Positions 1 to 8,971 are shown, counted from the stretch's first letter. The stretch: DNA of 64,000 nucleotides from Algorimicrobium sediminis (GCF_042684585.1 NZ_JBHULS010000007.1:46925-110924); one strand, 5' to 3'. The notes: generated by a model not told the origin, from the sequence alone. Numbers and translations: made by a program.

Positions 1-1119
1 TTCAATCACCATTATAAACATAACGCCCACCAGGGCTGCAATAGGGACTTGCTCTATTAGTTTATCGGTAAATAAAATAAAGGTTAAAAGGGTAAGGGCC
101 ATTATAACACCCGATAAACGCCCACGACCTCCAGCATTAATGTTAATGACTGTTTGGCCAATCATACCGCAGCCACCAGTACCTCCAAAAAGCCCCGACA
201 TAATATTACCAGTACCTTGAGCAATACACTCTTGGTCGCCGTTGCCTCTGGTGTCGGTTAGTTCATCTACCAAGTTCATTGTCATTAAAGATTCTATTAA
301 GCCCACAGAAGCTGCTAAAAATGCATAAGGCAAAATAAAATTTAAGGTGTCTAAATTGAGTGGTAATTTTTCCCAAAGTTCTAAATTTAAAGTCGGCAGT
401 TCGCCTTTTAAACCCGTGCCGCCACCTTCAATAATATAGGAACCAACCGTAGAAACATCTAAATTAAATCCAATGGTGATTAAGGTTGTTACCAAAATAG
501 CCGTTAAGGCAGCTGGAATTTTTTTTGTTAGTTTTGGTAAGCCCCAAATTATGCCCATGGTTAATAAAACAAGGGCTATCATAAGGTATAATTCTGTTCC
601 GGTCATAAAGGTGCTTACGTATTCTTTTACACCTTCCTCTGAAACTTTTAAGGTTTTGTGCGAAAACATTTTAACCTGTGCCCAAAATATGACAATGGCC
701 AAACCGTTTACAAACCCTAGCATGACAGAATGCGGAATAAGGCGAACAAAACGCCCCAATTTAAATACCCCAGCTAAAATTTGAATTATTCCCATTAAAA
801 TAACACAAGCCATTAAGTAAAAGAACCCCATGTTTTCAACGGGTTGCTCAAATAGCATGCCTTTGGTGTGGCCTTCTGCTATCATGCTAACAAAAATAAC
901 CGCTACGGCACCTGCGGCACCAGAAATTAAACCAGGTCTGCCTCCAAAAATAGCCGCAATTAAACCAACTATAAACGCGCCAGATAGTGCCATTAATGGA
1001 TCTATTTGTGCAACAAATGCAAAGGCTACCACTTCAGGAATCATGGCTAACGAAACGGTTATGCCGCTTAAAATATCGTTTTTCGGGTTGTTTGTAAAGG
1101 TTTTTAAAAATGCCGTCAT
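1..1119 (-). CDS. SulP family inorganic anion transporter (3' end cut by window edge)
   Basis: The reading frame runs from an ATG at 1119 to the left edge without a stop, so 373 residues are visible and the C-terminal part, including any STAS domain, lies outside. The translation is very hydrophobic with many membrane segments. It carries SulP/SLC26 family hallmarks: a glycine-rich GGRPGLISGAAGA stretch near residue 60 and NINAGGRGRLSG near residue 335. The family moves sulfate, bicarbonate or other anions across the inner membrane; the substrate cannot be told from sequence. It is transcribed divergently from the M14 peptidase, with a 98-bp gap. Family assignment is firm. Confidence 0.9.
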   Translation of the reverse strand, partial: MTAFLKTFTNNPKNDILSGITVSLAMIPEVVAFAFVAQIDPLMALSGAFIVGLIAAIFGGRPGLISGAAGAVAVIFVSMIAEGHTKGMLFEQPVENMGFFYLMACVILMGIIQILAGVFKLGRFVRLIPHSVMLGFVNGLAIVIFWAQVKMFSHKTLKVSEEGVKEYVSTFMTGTELYLMIALVLLTMGIIWGLPKLTKKIPAALTAILVTTLITIGFNLDVSTVGSYIIEGGGTGLKGELPTLNLELWEKLPLNLDTLNFILPYAFLAASVGLIESLMTMNLVDELTDTRGNGDQECIAQGTGNIMSGLFGGTGGCGMIGQTVININAGGRGRLSGVIMALTLLTFILFTDKLIEQVPIAALVGVMFIMVIE

Positions 1120-1217
1120 GATGCTTTTTTTTGAGGGTGCAAAAGTACAGTTAATATGTACACTTACAAGGTTATATTCCAATATTTTGCCTAATTTTAC
1201 CCAATAAATACTCAATT

Positions 1218-2954
1218 ATGCGTTTTTTTGGTCTGCTTTTTCTGCTGTTTTTTTGGTTTAATTTTACCAAGGCACAATCCACTACCAACACCTTTTTAAC
1301 TGTTTTTGAGCAGAGTAATGGCACGGAAACAGCTACGTATTCCGAGACCATTCAATTTTATGAAAATTTAGCAAGCGCCCATGCCACAATTCATATTATG
1401 CCTATTGGTAACACAGATTCAGGTGAGCCGCTTCACCTAGTAACTTTTAATAGAGATGGCCAATTCGATTTTGAAAAAATACGCCGCAATAAGCGAGTGA
1501 TTTTAATAAATAACGGTATTCATCCTGGCGAAAGTGACGGAATAGACGCGACCATGATGTTGTTTCGGGATATAGCACAAGGTGGAATTAGTACGCCACA
1601 AAACACCGTTTTAGTCACCATACCTATTTATAATGTGGGCGGTAGTTTAAATAGAAACTCCAGTACTAGGGCCAACCAAATAGGACCAAAGGCTTATGGT
1701 TTTCGCGGGAATGCCCAGAATTACGATTTAAATCGGGATTTTATAAAATTAGATACCGAGAATGCAAAAACCTTTACAGATATATTTCATTTGGTTCAGC
1801 CGGATGTTTTTATAGACAATCACGTAAGTAATGGTGCCGATTATCAGTATACACTTACCCATTTATTTACCCAACATAACAAACTTGGTGGTCCTTTAGG
1901 AGCTTTTTTGCAAACAACTATCATACCTGCTTTAGAAACCGATTTGAAACAAAAAAATTGGGACATAACGCCTTATGTAAATGTTTTTAATCGGCCGCCA
2001 GAACTCGGTTTCCAGCAATTTATAGATTACCCTCGGTATTCTACTGGGTATACAGCTTTGTGGCATGTTTTGGGTATGATGGTGGAAACACATATGCTAA
2101 AACCCTACAAACAACGTGTGGAAGGAACTTACGAAATTATGCGCAGCATGCTAGCCATTACCGAACGCGAGGGATACCGTATAACGGCTTTAAGAAAAGC
2201 TGCTTTTGAAGCACAAGCCAATGACCTGAACTATGTTTTAGATTGGGAAGTGGATACTACCAAAGCTACTGTTTTTAATTTTAAAGGTTATGAAAGTACC
2301 ATGGAAACCAGCGCAGTAACGGGAAAACTACGATTAAAGTTTCATAAAAATAGGCCCTTTGAAAAACCGGTTAAGTATCAAAATACCTACCAACCAAAAC
2401 AGGAGGTTTCCATACCAGAGGCATATATTATTCCGCAAGGCTGGCACCAGGTAATAGCGCGTTTAAAACGAAATAGGGTATTTATGAAACGCTTTAAAAC
2501 CGATACTACAATGGCTGTTACATTGTATAAAATAACTAATTTCGATACCCGAAAAACGCCCTACGAAGGCCATTATCAGCATTACAATACGCAGGTGTCC
2601 GGCATTAAGGAAACACGTACATTTAGAGCAGGCGACTATTGGGTGCCTACCAACCAAGCTAGTAGGCGCTATCTTTTGGAAACTTTAGAACCAATCGCGC
2701 CAGATTCATTTTTTAATTGGAATTTTTTTGATACCATTTTGCAGCGAAAGGAAGGATTTTCGCCCTATGTTTTTGAGGATACAGCCGAAAAAATGCTAAC
2801 TAATAACACTCCGTTGAGGAAAGCGTTTGAACAAAAGAAACTAACCGATACCGCCTTTGCTTCCAATAGCTATGCGCAATTATATTGGCTGTACGAACAC
2901 TCCAGTAATTCAGAGCCCGCCTACAAGCAATATCCAGTTTATAGAGTCGATTAA
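1218..2954 (+). CDS. Secreted M14 family zinc carboxypeptidase
   Basis: This 578-residue protein starts with a clear signal peptide (hydrophobic residues 3-16, likely cut after Ala19), so it acts in the periplasm or outside the cell. The M14 zinc site is visible: HPGE at residues 102-105 supplies His102 and Glu105, and His202 in DNHVSNG is the third ligand. NYDLNRD at 168-174 is the usual substrate-binding motif, and Glu290 in MVETHML fits the catalytic glutamate. It should cleave C-terminal residues from peptides, or possibly cell-wall peptides; substrate is unknown. The C-terminal ~250 residues are not a domain I recognise. It lies 146 bp upstream of the ATP-grasp cassette but is probably separately transcribed. 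Confidence 0.88.
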   Translation: MRFFGLLFLLFFWFNFTKAQSTTNTFLTVFEQSNGTETATYSETIQFYENLASAHATIHIMPIGNTDSGEPLHLVTFNRDGQFDFEKIRRNKRVILINNGIHPGESDGIDATMMLFRDIAQGGISTPQNTVLVTIPIYNVGGSLNRNSSTRANQIGPKAYGFRGNAQNYDLNRDFIKLDTENAKTFTDIFHLVQPDVFIDNHVSNGADYQYTLTHLFTQHNKLGGPLGAFLQTTIIPALETDLKQKNWDITPYVNVFNRPPELGFQQFIDYPRYSTGYTALWHVLGMMVETHMLKPYKQRVEGTYEIMRSMLAITEREGYRITALRKAAFEAQANDLNYVLDWEVDTTKATVFNFKGYESTMETSAVTGKLRLKFHKNRPFEKPVKYQNTYQPKQEVSIPEAYIIPQGWHQVIARLKRNRVFMKRFKTDTTMAVTLYKITNFDTRKTPYEGHYQHYNTQVSGIKETRTFRAGDYWVPTNQASRRYLLETLEPIAPDSFFNWNFFDTILQRKEGFSPYVFEDTAEKMLTNNTPLRKAFEQKKLTDTAFASNSYAQLYWLYEHSSNSEPAYKQYPVYRVD

Positions 2955-3061
2955 ATAACTGTTTTTTTTAAGTTTAGTACACTGAATATTAGTTATTTGT
3001 ATTTTTATCTCATAAATTAAAAAACTTTTTTTGAAGATGTATTTTCTATTTAAAAAAAGAC

Positions 3062-3069
3062 TAATTTTG
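3062..3069 (+). promoter_or_regulatory. Candidate -7 promoter element of the ATP-grasp cassette
   Basis: TAATTTTG matches the Bacteroidota -7 consensus TAnnTTTG and lies 31 bp before the ATG at 3101. No well-spaced -33 TTTG is visible, so this is a moderate call. Confidence 0.45.
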
Positions 3070-3100
3070 ATAAAAATACAAAATCGCTTGATGCGTAAAA

Positions 3101-4546
3101 ATGAATAAATATATTGTTGTTAATCAACCAGAAAAATGGAATTTTTCAATTGAAAACATCACCGTAATTTCCTCACAAGATTACTTAACAAACCCAAAGT
3201 ATGCGCTTTTAAAGAAAGCAAGAATTTTTAATCTTTGTAAAGATTACTCCTACCAATCTAAAGGTTATTATGTGTCTCTTTTGGCTGAAGCTAGGGGGCA
3301 TTTGCCAATTCCTACGGTTAAAAATATTGTAGACTTAAAAGCTTTAAAACTGGTGCGTATTGTTTCGGATGAATTTGACGACGTTATCCAAACAAGTCTT
3401 AAAAACATTAAATCGCAAGACTTTACGTTAAGTATTTATTTTGGTCAGAATGTGGCACAAAAATACAAGGAGTTAAGCGCTTTATTTTACAAGCATTTTC
3501 AAGTCCCTTTTTTGCGCATTAAATTCAATCATACCACTAAATGGCATATACAAAGCATACGCGCTATTTCGGAATCGGAAATTCCTAACGAGCACATGGC
3601 CAGTGTGCATGAGTTTGCCAATCAGTATTTTGCTAAAAAGCGCTACGATATTCCAAAATTAAACAAATCGGATTTCGATTTAGCTATTTTGGTTAACCCC
3701 AACGATCCGGCGCCACCTAGCAATGCCAAGGCGCTTAAAAAATTTGTTGATTTGGCCGAAAAAATGAACATCTATGCGGAAATTATAGAGCCCAAGGATT
3801 TATCGCGTTTAACCTCATTCGATGCCTTACTTATTAGGCAAAGCACCGAGGTTAATAACGAAGCCTATGCATTTGCCAGAAAAGCGCAGCAAGATGGCAT
3901 TGCTATAGTGGACTACCCAGATGCTATTTTAAAATGCTGTAATAAAGTTTTTATGGCAGAGGCTTTAAATAACGCCAATATAGCAACACCTAAAACAATT
4001 ATTGTTCATAAGGATAACAAACATGAGGTTCTTGCGGCAGTAGGGTTGCCTTGCGTATTAAAAGCACCAGATTCTACTTTTTCGTTTGGTGTAAAAAAAG
4101 CTGAAACAGAAGCTGAATTTTTGGCACTTGTTACTAGCATGCTCAAGGAGTCCGATTTAATTATTGCTCAAGAATTTTGTCCGTCGGATTACGATTGGCG
4201 TATTGGTATTATAGACGATAAACCCTTTTATGCCTGTAAATACTATATGGCTAAAGGCCACTGGCAAATTTACAACTGGAATGCCAAGCGTAAAGACGAC
4301 CAAGACGGTAATGCAGCATGTTTGCCTCTGGAAAAAGTACCCAAAAACGTATTAAATATGGCTTTAAAATCGGCCAAACTCATGGGAAAAGGATTGTACG
4401 GCGTAGATATTAAAGTGGTAAACAATAAACCAATGGTTATTGAAATTAACGACAATCCAAATATAGATTTTGGTGTGGAAGACGCCCATTATGGCGATGC
4501 CGTTTATACCACTATTTTAACGGCTTTAAAAAACAGAATTGATTAA
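3101..4546 (+). CDS. RimK-like ATP-grasp ligase with RLAN-type N-terminal domain
   Basis: The 481-residue protein has an N-terminal alpha+beta region (about 1-200) like the RLAN domain that precedes certain RimK-like ligases. A C-terminal ATP-grasp fold covers about 265-475. ATP-grasp features seen are the nucleotide-binding strand VLKAPDSTFSFGVKKAE, the IAQEFCPSDYDWRIGI segment, and the metal-binding Glu448-x-Asn450 in VIEINDNPN. Such enzymes activate a carboxylate as acyl phosphate and join it to an amine, as RimK does when adding glutamate. It is the first gene of a tight cassette: the GCS2-like gene starts 2 bp after its stop. The RLAN family is reported in neighbourhoods with GCS2 and peptidase-like genes and predicted to make a peptide; the product is unknown. 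Confidence 0.85.
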   Translation: MNKYIVVNQPEKWNFSIENITVISSQDYLTNPKYALLKKARIFNLCKDYSYQSKGYYVSLLAEARGHLPIPTVKNIVDLKALKLVRIVSDEFDDVIQTSLKNIKSQDFTLSIYFGQNVAQKYKELSALFYKHFQVPFLRIKFNHTTKWHIQSIRAISESEIPNEHMASVHEFANQYFAKKRYDIPKLNKSDFDLAILVNPNDPAPPSNAKALKKFVDLAEKMNIYAEIIEPKDLSRLTSFDALLIRQSTEVNNEAYAFARKAQQDGIAIVDYPDAILKCCNKVFMAEALNNANIATPKTIIVHKDNKHEVLAAVGLPCVLKAPDSTFSFGVKKAETEAEFLALVTSMLKESDLIIAQEFCPSDYDWRIGIIDDKPFYACKYYMAKGHWQIYNWNAKRKDDQDGNAACLPLEKVPKNVLNMALKSAKLMGKGLYGVDIKVVNNKPMVIEINDNPNIDFGVEDAHYGDAVYTTILTALKNRID

Positions 4547-4548
4547 TT

Positions 4549-5775
4549 ATGAGTGCTAAACGTTACCATTTGTTTGAGGTTTACGGTATCGAATTAGAGT
4601 ATATGTTGGTTTATAATTCGTTTAAACCGGCACCTATAGTAGATAAGTTATTCACAAAAAAAGCGGGCAAACTTATGGCCGATATAGAGAATGGGCCAGT
4701 TGCTTGGAGTAATGAGTTGGTGGCTCATGTGGTGGAGCTAAAAACAAATGGTCCTGCACAAAGTTTAGATAATTTGTCGGAATTATTTCATAACAATATT
4801 CTAGAAATTAATAGGTTGTTGGAATACTTTCAGGCACATTTATTACCTACAGCGGCCCATCCTAAATTAAATCCATTAACCGATACAGAACTTTGGAAAC
4901 ACAGTTATAGTGATGTTTATCAGTTGTATAACAAAATTTTTAATTGCAAAGGCCATGGCTGGAGTAACGTGCAAAGTACACATATAAATCTGCCGTTTTA
5001 TGACGATAAAGAGTTCGAAAAATTACATGCAGCTATTCGGGTGCTTTTACCACTTATTCCTGGTTTGTGTGCCAGTTCACCAATTTTAGAAGGTAAAAAC
5101 ACAGGGTTTCTGGATACCCGTTTACAATATTACAAAACCAATCAGAAAGCGGTTCCAGAGCTTACCGGTATGGTAATCCCAGAGCGTGCTTTTACGAAAG
5201 TAGATTATTACGCAACTATTTTTGAACCTATAAAACGCGCTATAAAACCGCACGATTCGCAGGGTATTTTAGATCATCATTTCTTGAATTCGCGTGGCGC
5301 TATTGCCCGATTTGACAGAAATGCTATTGAAATTCGTTTGGTAGATGTTCAAGAATGTCCAAAAGCAGATTTAGCTATATGCGCACTAATTATAGCTGTT
5401 TTAAAGCTGCTTGTTGGCAAGAAACTGGCGCCACTAAACGAACAAAAACAATGGCCCAAAGAAGATTTATTTGCCCTGTTAGATCCTATTATTCGGGAAG
5501 GAGAGCGGTGTCAAATTTCAAATACAGCCTATTTAAAACTTTTTGGAATTGCCCAACCTATCTCTGCTCAAGCGCTTTGGCAGCATTTGTATCAAATTTC
5601 CAAGGATAGTATTCACCCAAGTCATTACGAGGCTTTAGACTGTATTTTAAGTCAAGGTACGTTAGCCACACGTATCTTAAAGGCAGTAAATAACAATTAT
5701 TCGGAAATGCATATAAAAAATGTGTATCAAGAATTGGCAGCTTGTTTAAATAACAATGTTATGTTTAAACCATGA
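4549..5775 (+). CDS. GCS2-like carboxylate-amine ligase
   Basis: The 408-residue protein resembles the glutamate-cysteine ligase type 2 family of the glutamine-synthetase fold. Visible features are the N-terminal strand GIELEYM (residues 13-19) with metal-binding glutamates, HINLPFY in the middle, FLDTRLQYYKTN, and a late NAIEIRLVDVQE segment. The family forms amide bonds between a carboxylate (classically the gamma-carboxyl of glutamate) and an amine using ATP. A second ligase next to an ATP-grasp ligase, rather than a gshB partner, argues against plain glutathione synthesis. It overlaps the downstream amidohydrolase gene by 4 bp, so the two are probably translationally coupled. The true substrates are not predictable. 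Confidence 0.8.
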   Translation: MSAKRYHLFEVYGIELEYMLVYNSFKPAPIVDKLFTKKAGKLMADIENGPVAWSNELVAHVVELKTNGPAQSLDNLSELFHNNILEINRLLEYFQAHLLPTAAHPKLNPLTDTELWKHSYSDVYQLYNKIFNCKGHGWSNVQSTHINLPFYDDKEFEKLHAAIRVLLPLIPGLCASSPILEGKNTGFLDTRLQYYKTNQKAVPELTGMVIPERAFTKVDYYATIFEPIKRAIKPHDSQGILDHHFLNSRGAIARFDRNAIEIRLVDVQECPKADLAICALIIAVLKLLVGKKLAPLNEQKQWPKEDLFALLDPIIREGERCQISNTAYLKLFGIAQPISAQALWQHLYQISKDSIHPSHYEALDCILSQGTLATRILKAVNNNYSEMHIKNVYQELAACLNNNVMFKP

Positions 5776-6470
5776 GTTTACTAGTAACCTGTGAGCATGG
5801 TGGAAACTTTATTCCTGCAGCTTACAAGTACCTATTTGAAGGGCATGAAGCTATTTTAAATACACATCGTGGTTGGGATATTGGAGCTTTAGATGTGTAC
5901 CATAGCTTAAAACCAGCAGCCGTATTTTCGGCACATAGTACAACATCTAGATTATTGGTGGAGTTAAACAGGTCGGTTCATCACATTCAATTGTTTTCCG
6001 AATATACCCAAAAGTTATCACAATCAGAAAAACAACAGCTATTGCAAACGTATTACACACCCTATCGAAGCGCTGTAATTCGGAAAATAGAAACACTTGT
6101 TAGTTTACAGCAAACCGTTTTGCATGTAGCGGTACATAGTTTTACACCTGTATGGAATGGGGTGGAGCGCCCTGTGGATATTGGGTTGCTTTTCGACTCA
6201 AGAAACGCAACAGAAAGGCAGGTTTGTAACTTTTTTAAAAAGGAATTGGAGAAAATGGTGCCTTATCGCATTCGGTTTAATAAACCTTATTTAGGGAAAT
6301 CTGATGGCTTTCCAACTTTTTTACGCAAACAGTTCCCAGGGAATTATATAGGCATTGAGTTAGAAATTAATCAGAAATTTGCTGCCAATAATACCATGCC
6401 AAACAATCTTAAAAAAGCGCTTATTCAAGCGGTAAGCGCCACGGAAAGGCAGCTATATGCGCTTTTGTAA
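5772..6470 (+). CDS. N-formylglutamate amidohydrolase family hydrolase
   Basis: The 232-residue protein matches the N-formylglutamate amidohydrolase fold. It opens with VTCEHGGNFIP, in which Glu8-His9 are probable metal ligands. HRGWDIGALD follows at residues 32-41, then HVAVHSFTPV and a late GIELEINQKF segment. The characterised family member hydrolyses N-formylglutamate at the end of a histidine degradation route. No hut genes are near, and this one is fused by a 4-bp overlap to two amide ligases. Removing an N-acyl group from, or editing, the cassette product is a more likely role. Its stop faces the NUDIX gene tail to tail, 5 bp apart. Confidence 0.82.
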   Translation: MSLLVTCEHGGNFIPAAYKYLFEGHEAILNTHRGWDIGALDVYHSLKPAAVFSAHSTTSRLLVELNRSVHHIQLFSEYTQKLSQSEKQQLLQTYYTPYRSAVIRKIETLVSLQQTVLHVAVHSFTPVWNGVERPVDIGLLFDSRNATERQVCNFFKKELEKMVPYRIRFNKPYLGKSDGFPTFLRKQFPGNYIGIELEINQKFAANNTMPNNLKKALIQAVSATERQLYALL

Positions 6471-6475
6471 TGTTA

Positions 6476-7057
6476 CTAAAAAAGTAATTTAATATTGGCG
6501 TAACTATTTTCCAAAGCATGGGCTACTTCTGTTTCATTCAACCAAGCTACTTTAGTAATGCCTTCATTTTCTTGTGGTTCTAAAGGGCCAGCATAATTTG
6601 TAGTCATTTCAAACCAATAGGTAATTTTAATTTTATACTTACCGTGGCGTTTAAAAATATGATAAGTTGTTTCCAAGGGCTTGGTTATGCTTAAACCAGT
6701 AACACCTGTTTCTTCTTCTACCTCCCTAATAGCGGTAGTTTCTATGGGTTCTTTTTTTTCGGTTTTACCTTTGGGTAAGTCCCATTTATTGTTGCGGTAA
6801 ATAAAAAGCACCGCGCCCTGGTTATTGTATACTTTGCCACCTCCGGCCACTACATTTGGTAGTTTTTTTAAAAAGTGTTTTAGTAATTTGTCCTCTTTTT
6901 CGTGTATTAAGTGAACCTCGTTAACAGATTTTTTATGAAGTGTTTTGATAACCTTTTCTATTGAAACAGATTTTAGCAAATAATTTTTAAATGCTGTTTC
7001 TTTTTCAACTTTTGTTGTTAAGATAATTGGTTTATCGTTAACAAAAACTTTATACAT
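6476..7057 (-). CDS. NUDIX hydrolase with N-terminal extension
   Basis: The 193-residue protein contains a complete Nudix box at roughly residues 96-118: G-x5-E-x7-REVEEETGV, which binds the metal and cleaves a nucleoside diphosphate linked to another group. About 65 residues precede the Nudix domain (which begins near VVAGGGKVY). This extension includes many lysines and no motif I know. The substrate cannot be predicted. The gene is divergent from pyrE and tail to tail with the amidohydrolase gene, so it is likely its own transcription unit. Confidence 0.88.
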   Translation of the reverse strand: MYKVFVNDKPIILTTKVEKETAFKNYLLKSVSIEKVIKTLHKKSVNEVHLIHEKEDKLLKHFLKKLPNVVAGGGKVYNNQGAVLFIYRNNKWDLPKGKTEKKEPIETTAIREVEEETGVTGLSITKPLETTYHIFKRHGKYKIKITYWFEMTTNYAGPLEPQENEGITKVAWLNETEVAHALENSYANIKLLF

Positions 7058-7170
7058 AGGGCTTTTAGTTGCTATTAAGTTTGGTAAATGTAAAAAAAAT
7101 AAGAGAAGGCGTTACAATTAAAAAAAATATTTTAAAAGTAATTTAAAAAATGAAATTAGGTAAAAAAGTG

Positions 7171-7178
7171 TAATTTTG
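7171..7178 (+). promoter_or_regulatory. pyrE promoter -7 element, almost leaderless
   Basis: TAATTTTG matches TAnnTTTG and ends 5 bp before the pyrE ATG at 7184. In this promoter class transcription starts a few bases after the element, so the mRNA leader should be nearly absent. Confidence 0.6.
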
Positions 7179-7183
7179 CCCGT

Positions 7184-7828
7184 ATGATTTTTAATAAACA
7201 CACCGCTCGTAAAACTGCTGAAGTACTGCTTCAGATTAATGCTATAAAATTGCAACCAAACAAGCCATTTACTTGGGCTTCCGGTTGGAAATCGCCTATT
7301 TATTGCGATAATCGCATTATATTATCCTACCCACCAATTAGAAATTATATTCGCGAAACCATGGCCAAGCAAATAGAAACGCTTTATGGGAAGCCAGACG
7401 TTATAGCGGGTGTGGCTACTGGTGCTATTGGTATTGGTATGTTGGTGGCAGAGTATTTAGGTTTACCTTTTATTTATGTGCGGCCAGAGGCAAAACAACA
7501 TGGACGCCAAAATCAAATAGAAGGTCATCTGGAACCAGGCCAAAATGTGGTTGTGGTAGAAGATTTAATTAGCACCGGACAAAGCAGTTTAAACGCCATA
7601 AAAGCGCTTAAAGACAATCATGCCAACGTTAAGGGTATGATGGCAATTTTTACCTATGGTTTTGCTATTTCCAAAGAAAATTTTGACAAAGAGCAGCTTC
7701 AAGTTCATACCTTAAGCGACTACGAATCGTTGTTGGAAGAAGCCTACAATACCAATTATATATCAAATAAGGAACAAGCTGTTTTGGCATCGTGGAACGC
7801 GAATCCGTCCAAATGGCAAGCCCAATAA
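7184..7828 (+). CDS. pyrE: Orotate phosphoribosyltransferase
   Basis: This 214-residue enzyme joins orotate to PRPP to make orotidine 5'-phosphate in pyrimidine synthesis, in the cytoplasm. The PRPP-binding loop is clear as VVVVEDLISTGQSS near residues 122-135. The upstream FTWASGWKSPIYCDNR segment is typical of PyrE and binds the orotate side. Length is normal for the family. A Bacteroidota-type promoter sits directly before its ATG. The SRPBCC gene follows after 19 bp and is probably co-transcribed. Confidence 0.95.
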   Translation: MIFNKHTARKTAEVLLQINAIKLQPNKPFTWASGWKSPIYCDNRIILSYPPIRNYIRETMAKQIETLYGKPDVIAGVATGAIGIGMLVAEYLGLPFIYVRPEAKQHGRQNQIEGHLEPGQNVVVVEDLISTGQSSLNAIKALKDNHANVKGMMAIFTYGFAISKENFDKEQLQVHTLSDYESLLEEAYNTNYISNKEQAVLASWNANPSKWQAQ

Positions 7829-7847
7829 CCTATTAAAATACAATAAT

Positions 7848-8243
7848 ATGCATTTAGAATCGCCAAAAACAACCATTCCAAAATCGGCAGATACAGTTTT
7901 TAACTTTTTGTCGGATATTAAAAATTTCGAAAAATTAATGCCTGAAAACATCAGCAAATTTGAGGTTTTAGGAGACGATAAATTTCTTTTTGCTTTAAAA
8001 GGCATGCCAGAAATTATTTTGAAAAAAAAGGAAGTTACTCCAAATAGTAAAATTGTTTTGGGTGCCGCTGGCGGAAAATTAGATTTTTCGTTAACCGGCC
8101 ATATTCAAGAAATAGATGCCAATTCCAGTGAAGTGCAGCTTGCTTTTTCGGGCGAATTTAATAGTATGATGGCTATGATGATTAAAGGCCCTATTTCAAA
8201 ATTTATTGAAACCTTGGCTACCAATATGCCAAAAGCTGTTTAA
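7848..8243 (+). CDS. SRPBCC-fold small protein
   Basis: The 131-residue protein resembles the START/SRPBCC (polyketide cyclase-like) fold: an opening strand with SADTVFNFLSDIKNFEKLMP, a central run of beta strands, and a C-terminal helix ending in FIETLATNMPKAV. The fold binds hydrophobic ligands in a cavity, but the ligand here is unknown. It follows pyrE by 19 bp, an association I recall from other flavobacteria, though no shared pathway is obvious. Its stop overlaps the convergent birA stop by 4 bp. Confidence 0.75.
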   Translation: MHLESPKTTIPKSADTVFNFLSDIKNFEKLMPENISKFEVLGDDKFLFALKGMPEIILKKKEVTPNSKIVLGAAGGKLDFSLTGHIQEIDANSSEVQLAFSGEFNSMMAMMIKGPISKFIETLATNMPKAV

Positions 8244-8971
8244 TAAAGCAGCCTTATTTGTTTTAGGTCGTACGTCTCAATAGCGGCGTCTTGTTCCAAC
8301 ACACATAAACGACCTGAATCCGTAATGCCCTGAATGTACCCCGTTATAACCGAACCATCTATTTTTTTGAAAGTAGATGGTTTATTTTTTCTGAATAAAA
8401 AGGATTCATACTCCGCTTTTAATAACTTTTGTTTATGTTGTTTTAATTGTTCAAAATAAAATTTTAGGTGCGTAATGGTGCCTAAAAGCAAATGGTCTGG
8501 ATTAAATGTTTTTCCGGTAATAAGTTGTAATGAGGATGCTTGTGGTAAGTTTTCAAAATATGTTTGGTGCACGTTTATGCCAATACCAATTATGCTGGAG
8601 CCTAAAGCATTCTTTTTAATATTATTTTCTATTAATATGCCAGCAATTTTTTTGTTTGCTGACAAAATGTCGTTAGGCCATTTAATGCTTAAATTGGGAA
8701 TTAAAAAATCATTTAAAGTAGCCCTTACCGCTAAAGCCGTTACCACGCTAACAAAAAAGTTATCGGTAATAGGTATACCCGAAATGTCCTTTAAGACGCT
8801 AAATGTCAAGTTCTTTCCTGTTTCAGATTCCCAATTGGTACCCCGTTGGCCGCGTCCTTGTAACTGGTGTTTAGCTGTTACAACCGTATAGTCTTCTAGT
8901 TGCTTATTATTGCTTAATTCCCGTAAATACGAGTTGGTGGAATTGGTGGCATTAAGTTTGATTATAAGCAT
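8240..8971 (-). CDS. birA: Biotin--[acetyl-CoA-carboxylase] ligase, without DNA-binding domain
   Basis: The 243-residue enzyme makes biotinyl-AMP and transfers biotin to the carrier protein of acetyl-CoA carboxylase. The biotin/ATP loop GRGQRGTNW (residues 39-47) and KWPNDIL (97-103) are intact, and a short C-terminal SH3-like domain follows. There is no N-terminal winged helix, so unlike the E. coli protein it should not be a repressor. It converges on the SRPBCC gene with a 4-bp overlap and is divergent from rsfS. The accA gene of the target enzyme lies elsewhere, at 52244. Confidence 0.93.
   Translation of the reverse strand: MLIIKLNATNSTNSYLRELSNNKQLEDYTVVTAKHQLQGRGQRGTNWESETGKNLTFSVLKDISGIPITDNFFVSVVTALAVRATLNDFLIPNLSIKWPNDILSANKKIAGILIENNIKKNALGSSIIGIGINVHQTYFENLPQASSLQLITGKTFNPDHLLLGTITHLKFYFEQLKQHKQKLLKAEYESFLFRKNKPSTFKKIDGSVITGYIQGITDSGRLCVLEQDAAIETYDLKQIRLLY

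Noticed and set aside
4549..6470. Glutathione synthesis or histidine degradation operon
   Set aside because: No gshB-type glutathione synthetase and no hut genes are present. The ATP-grasp gene is of the RLAN/RimK-like type.
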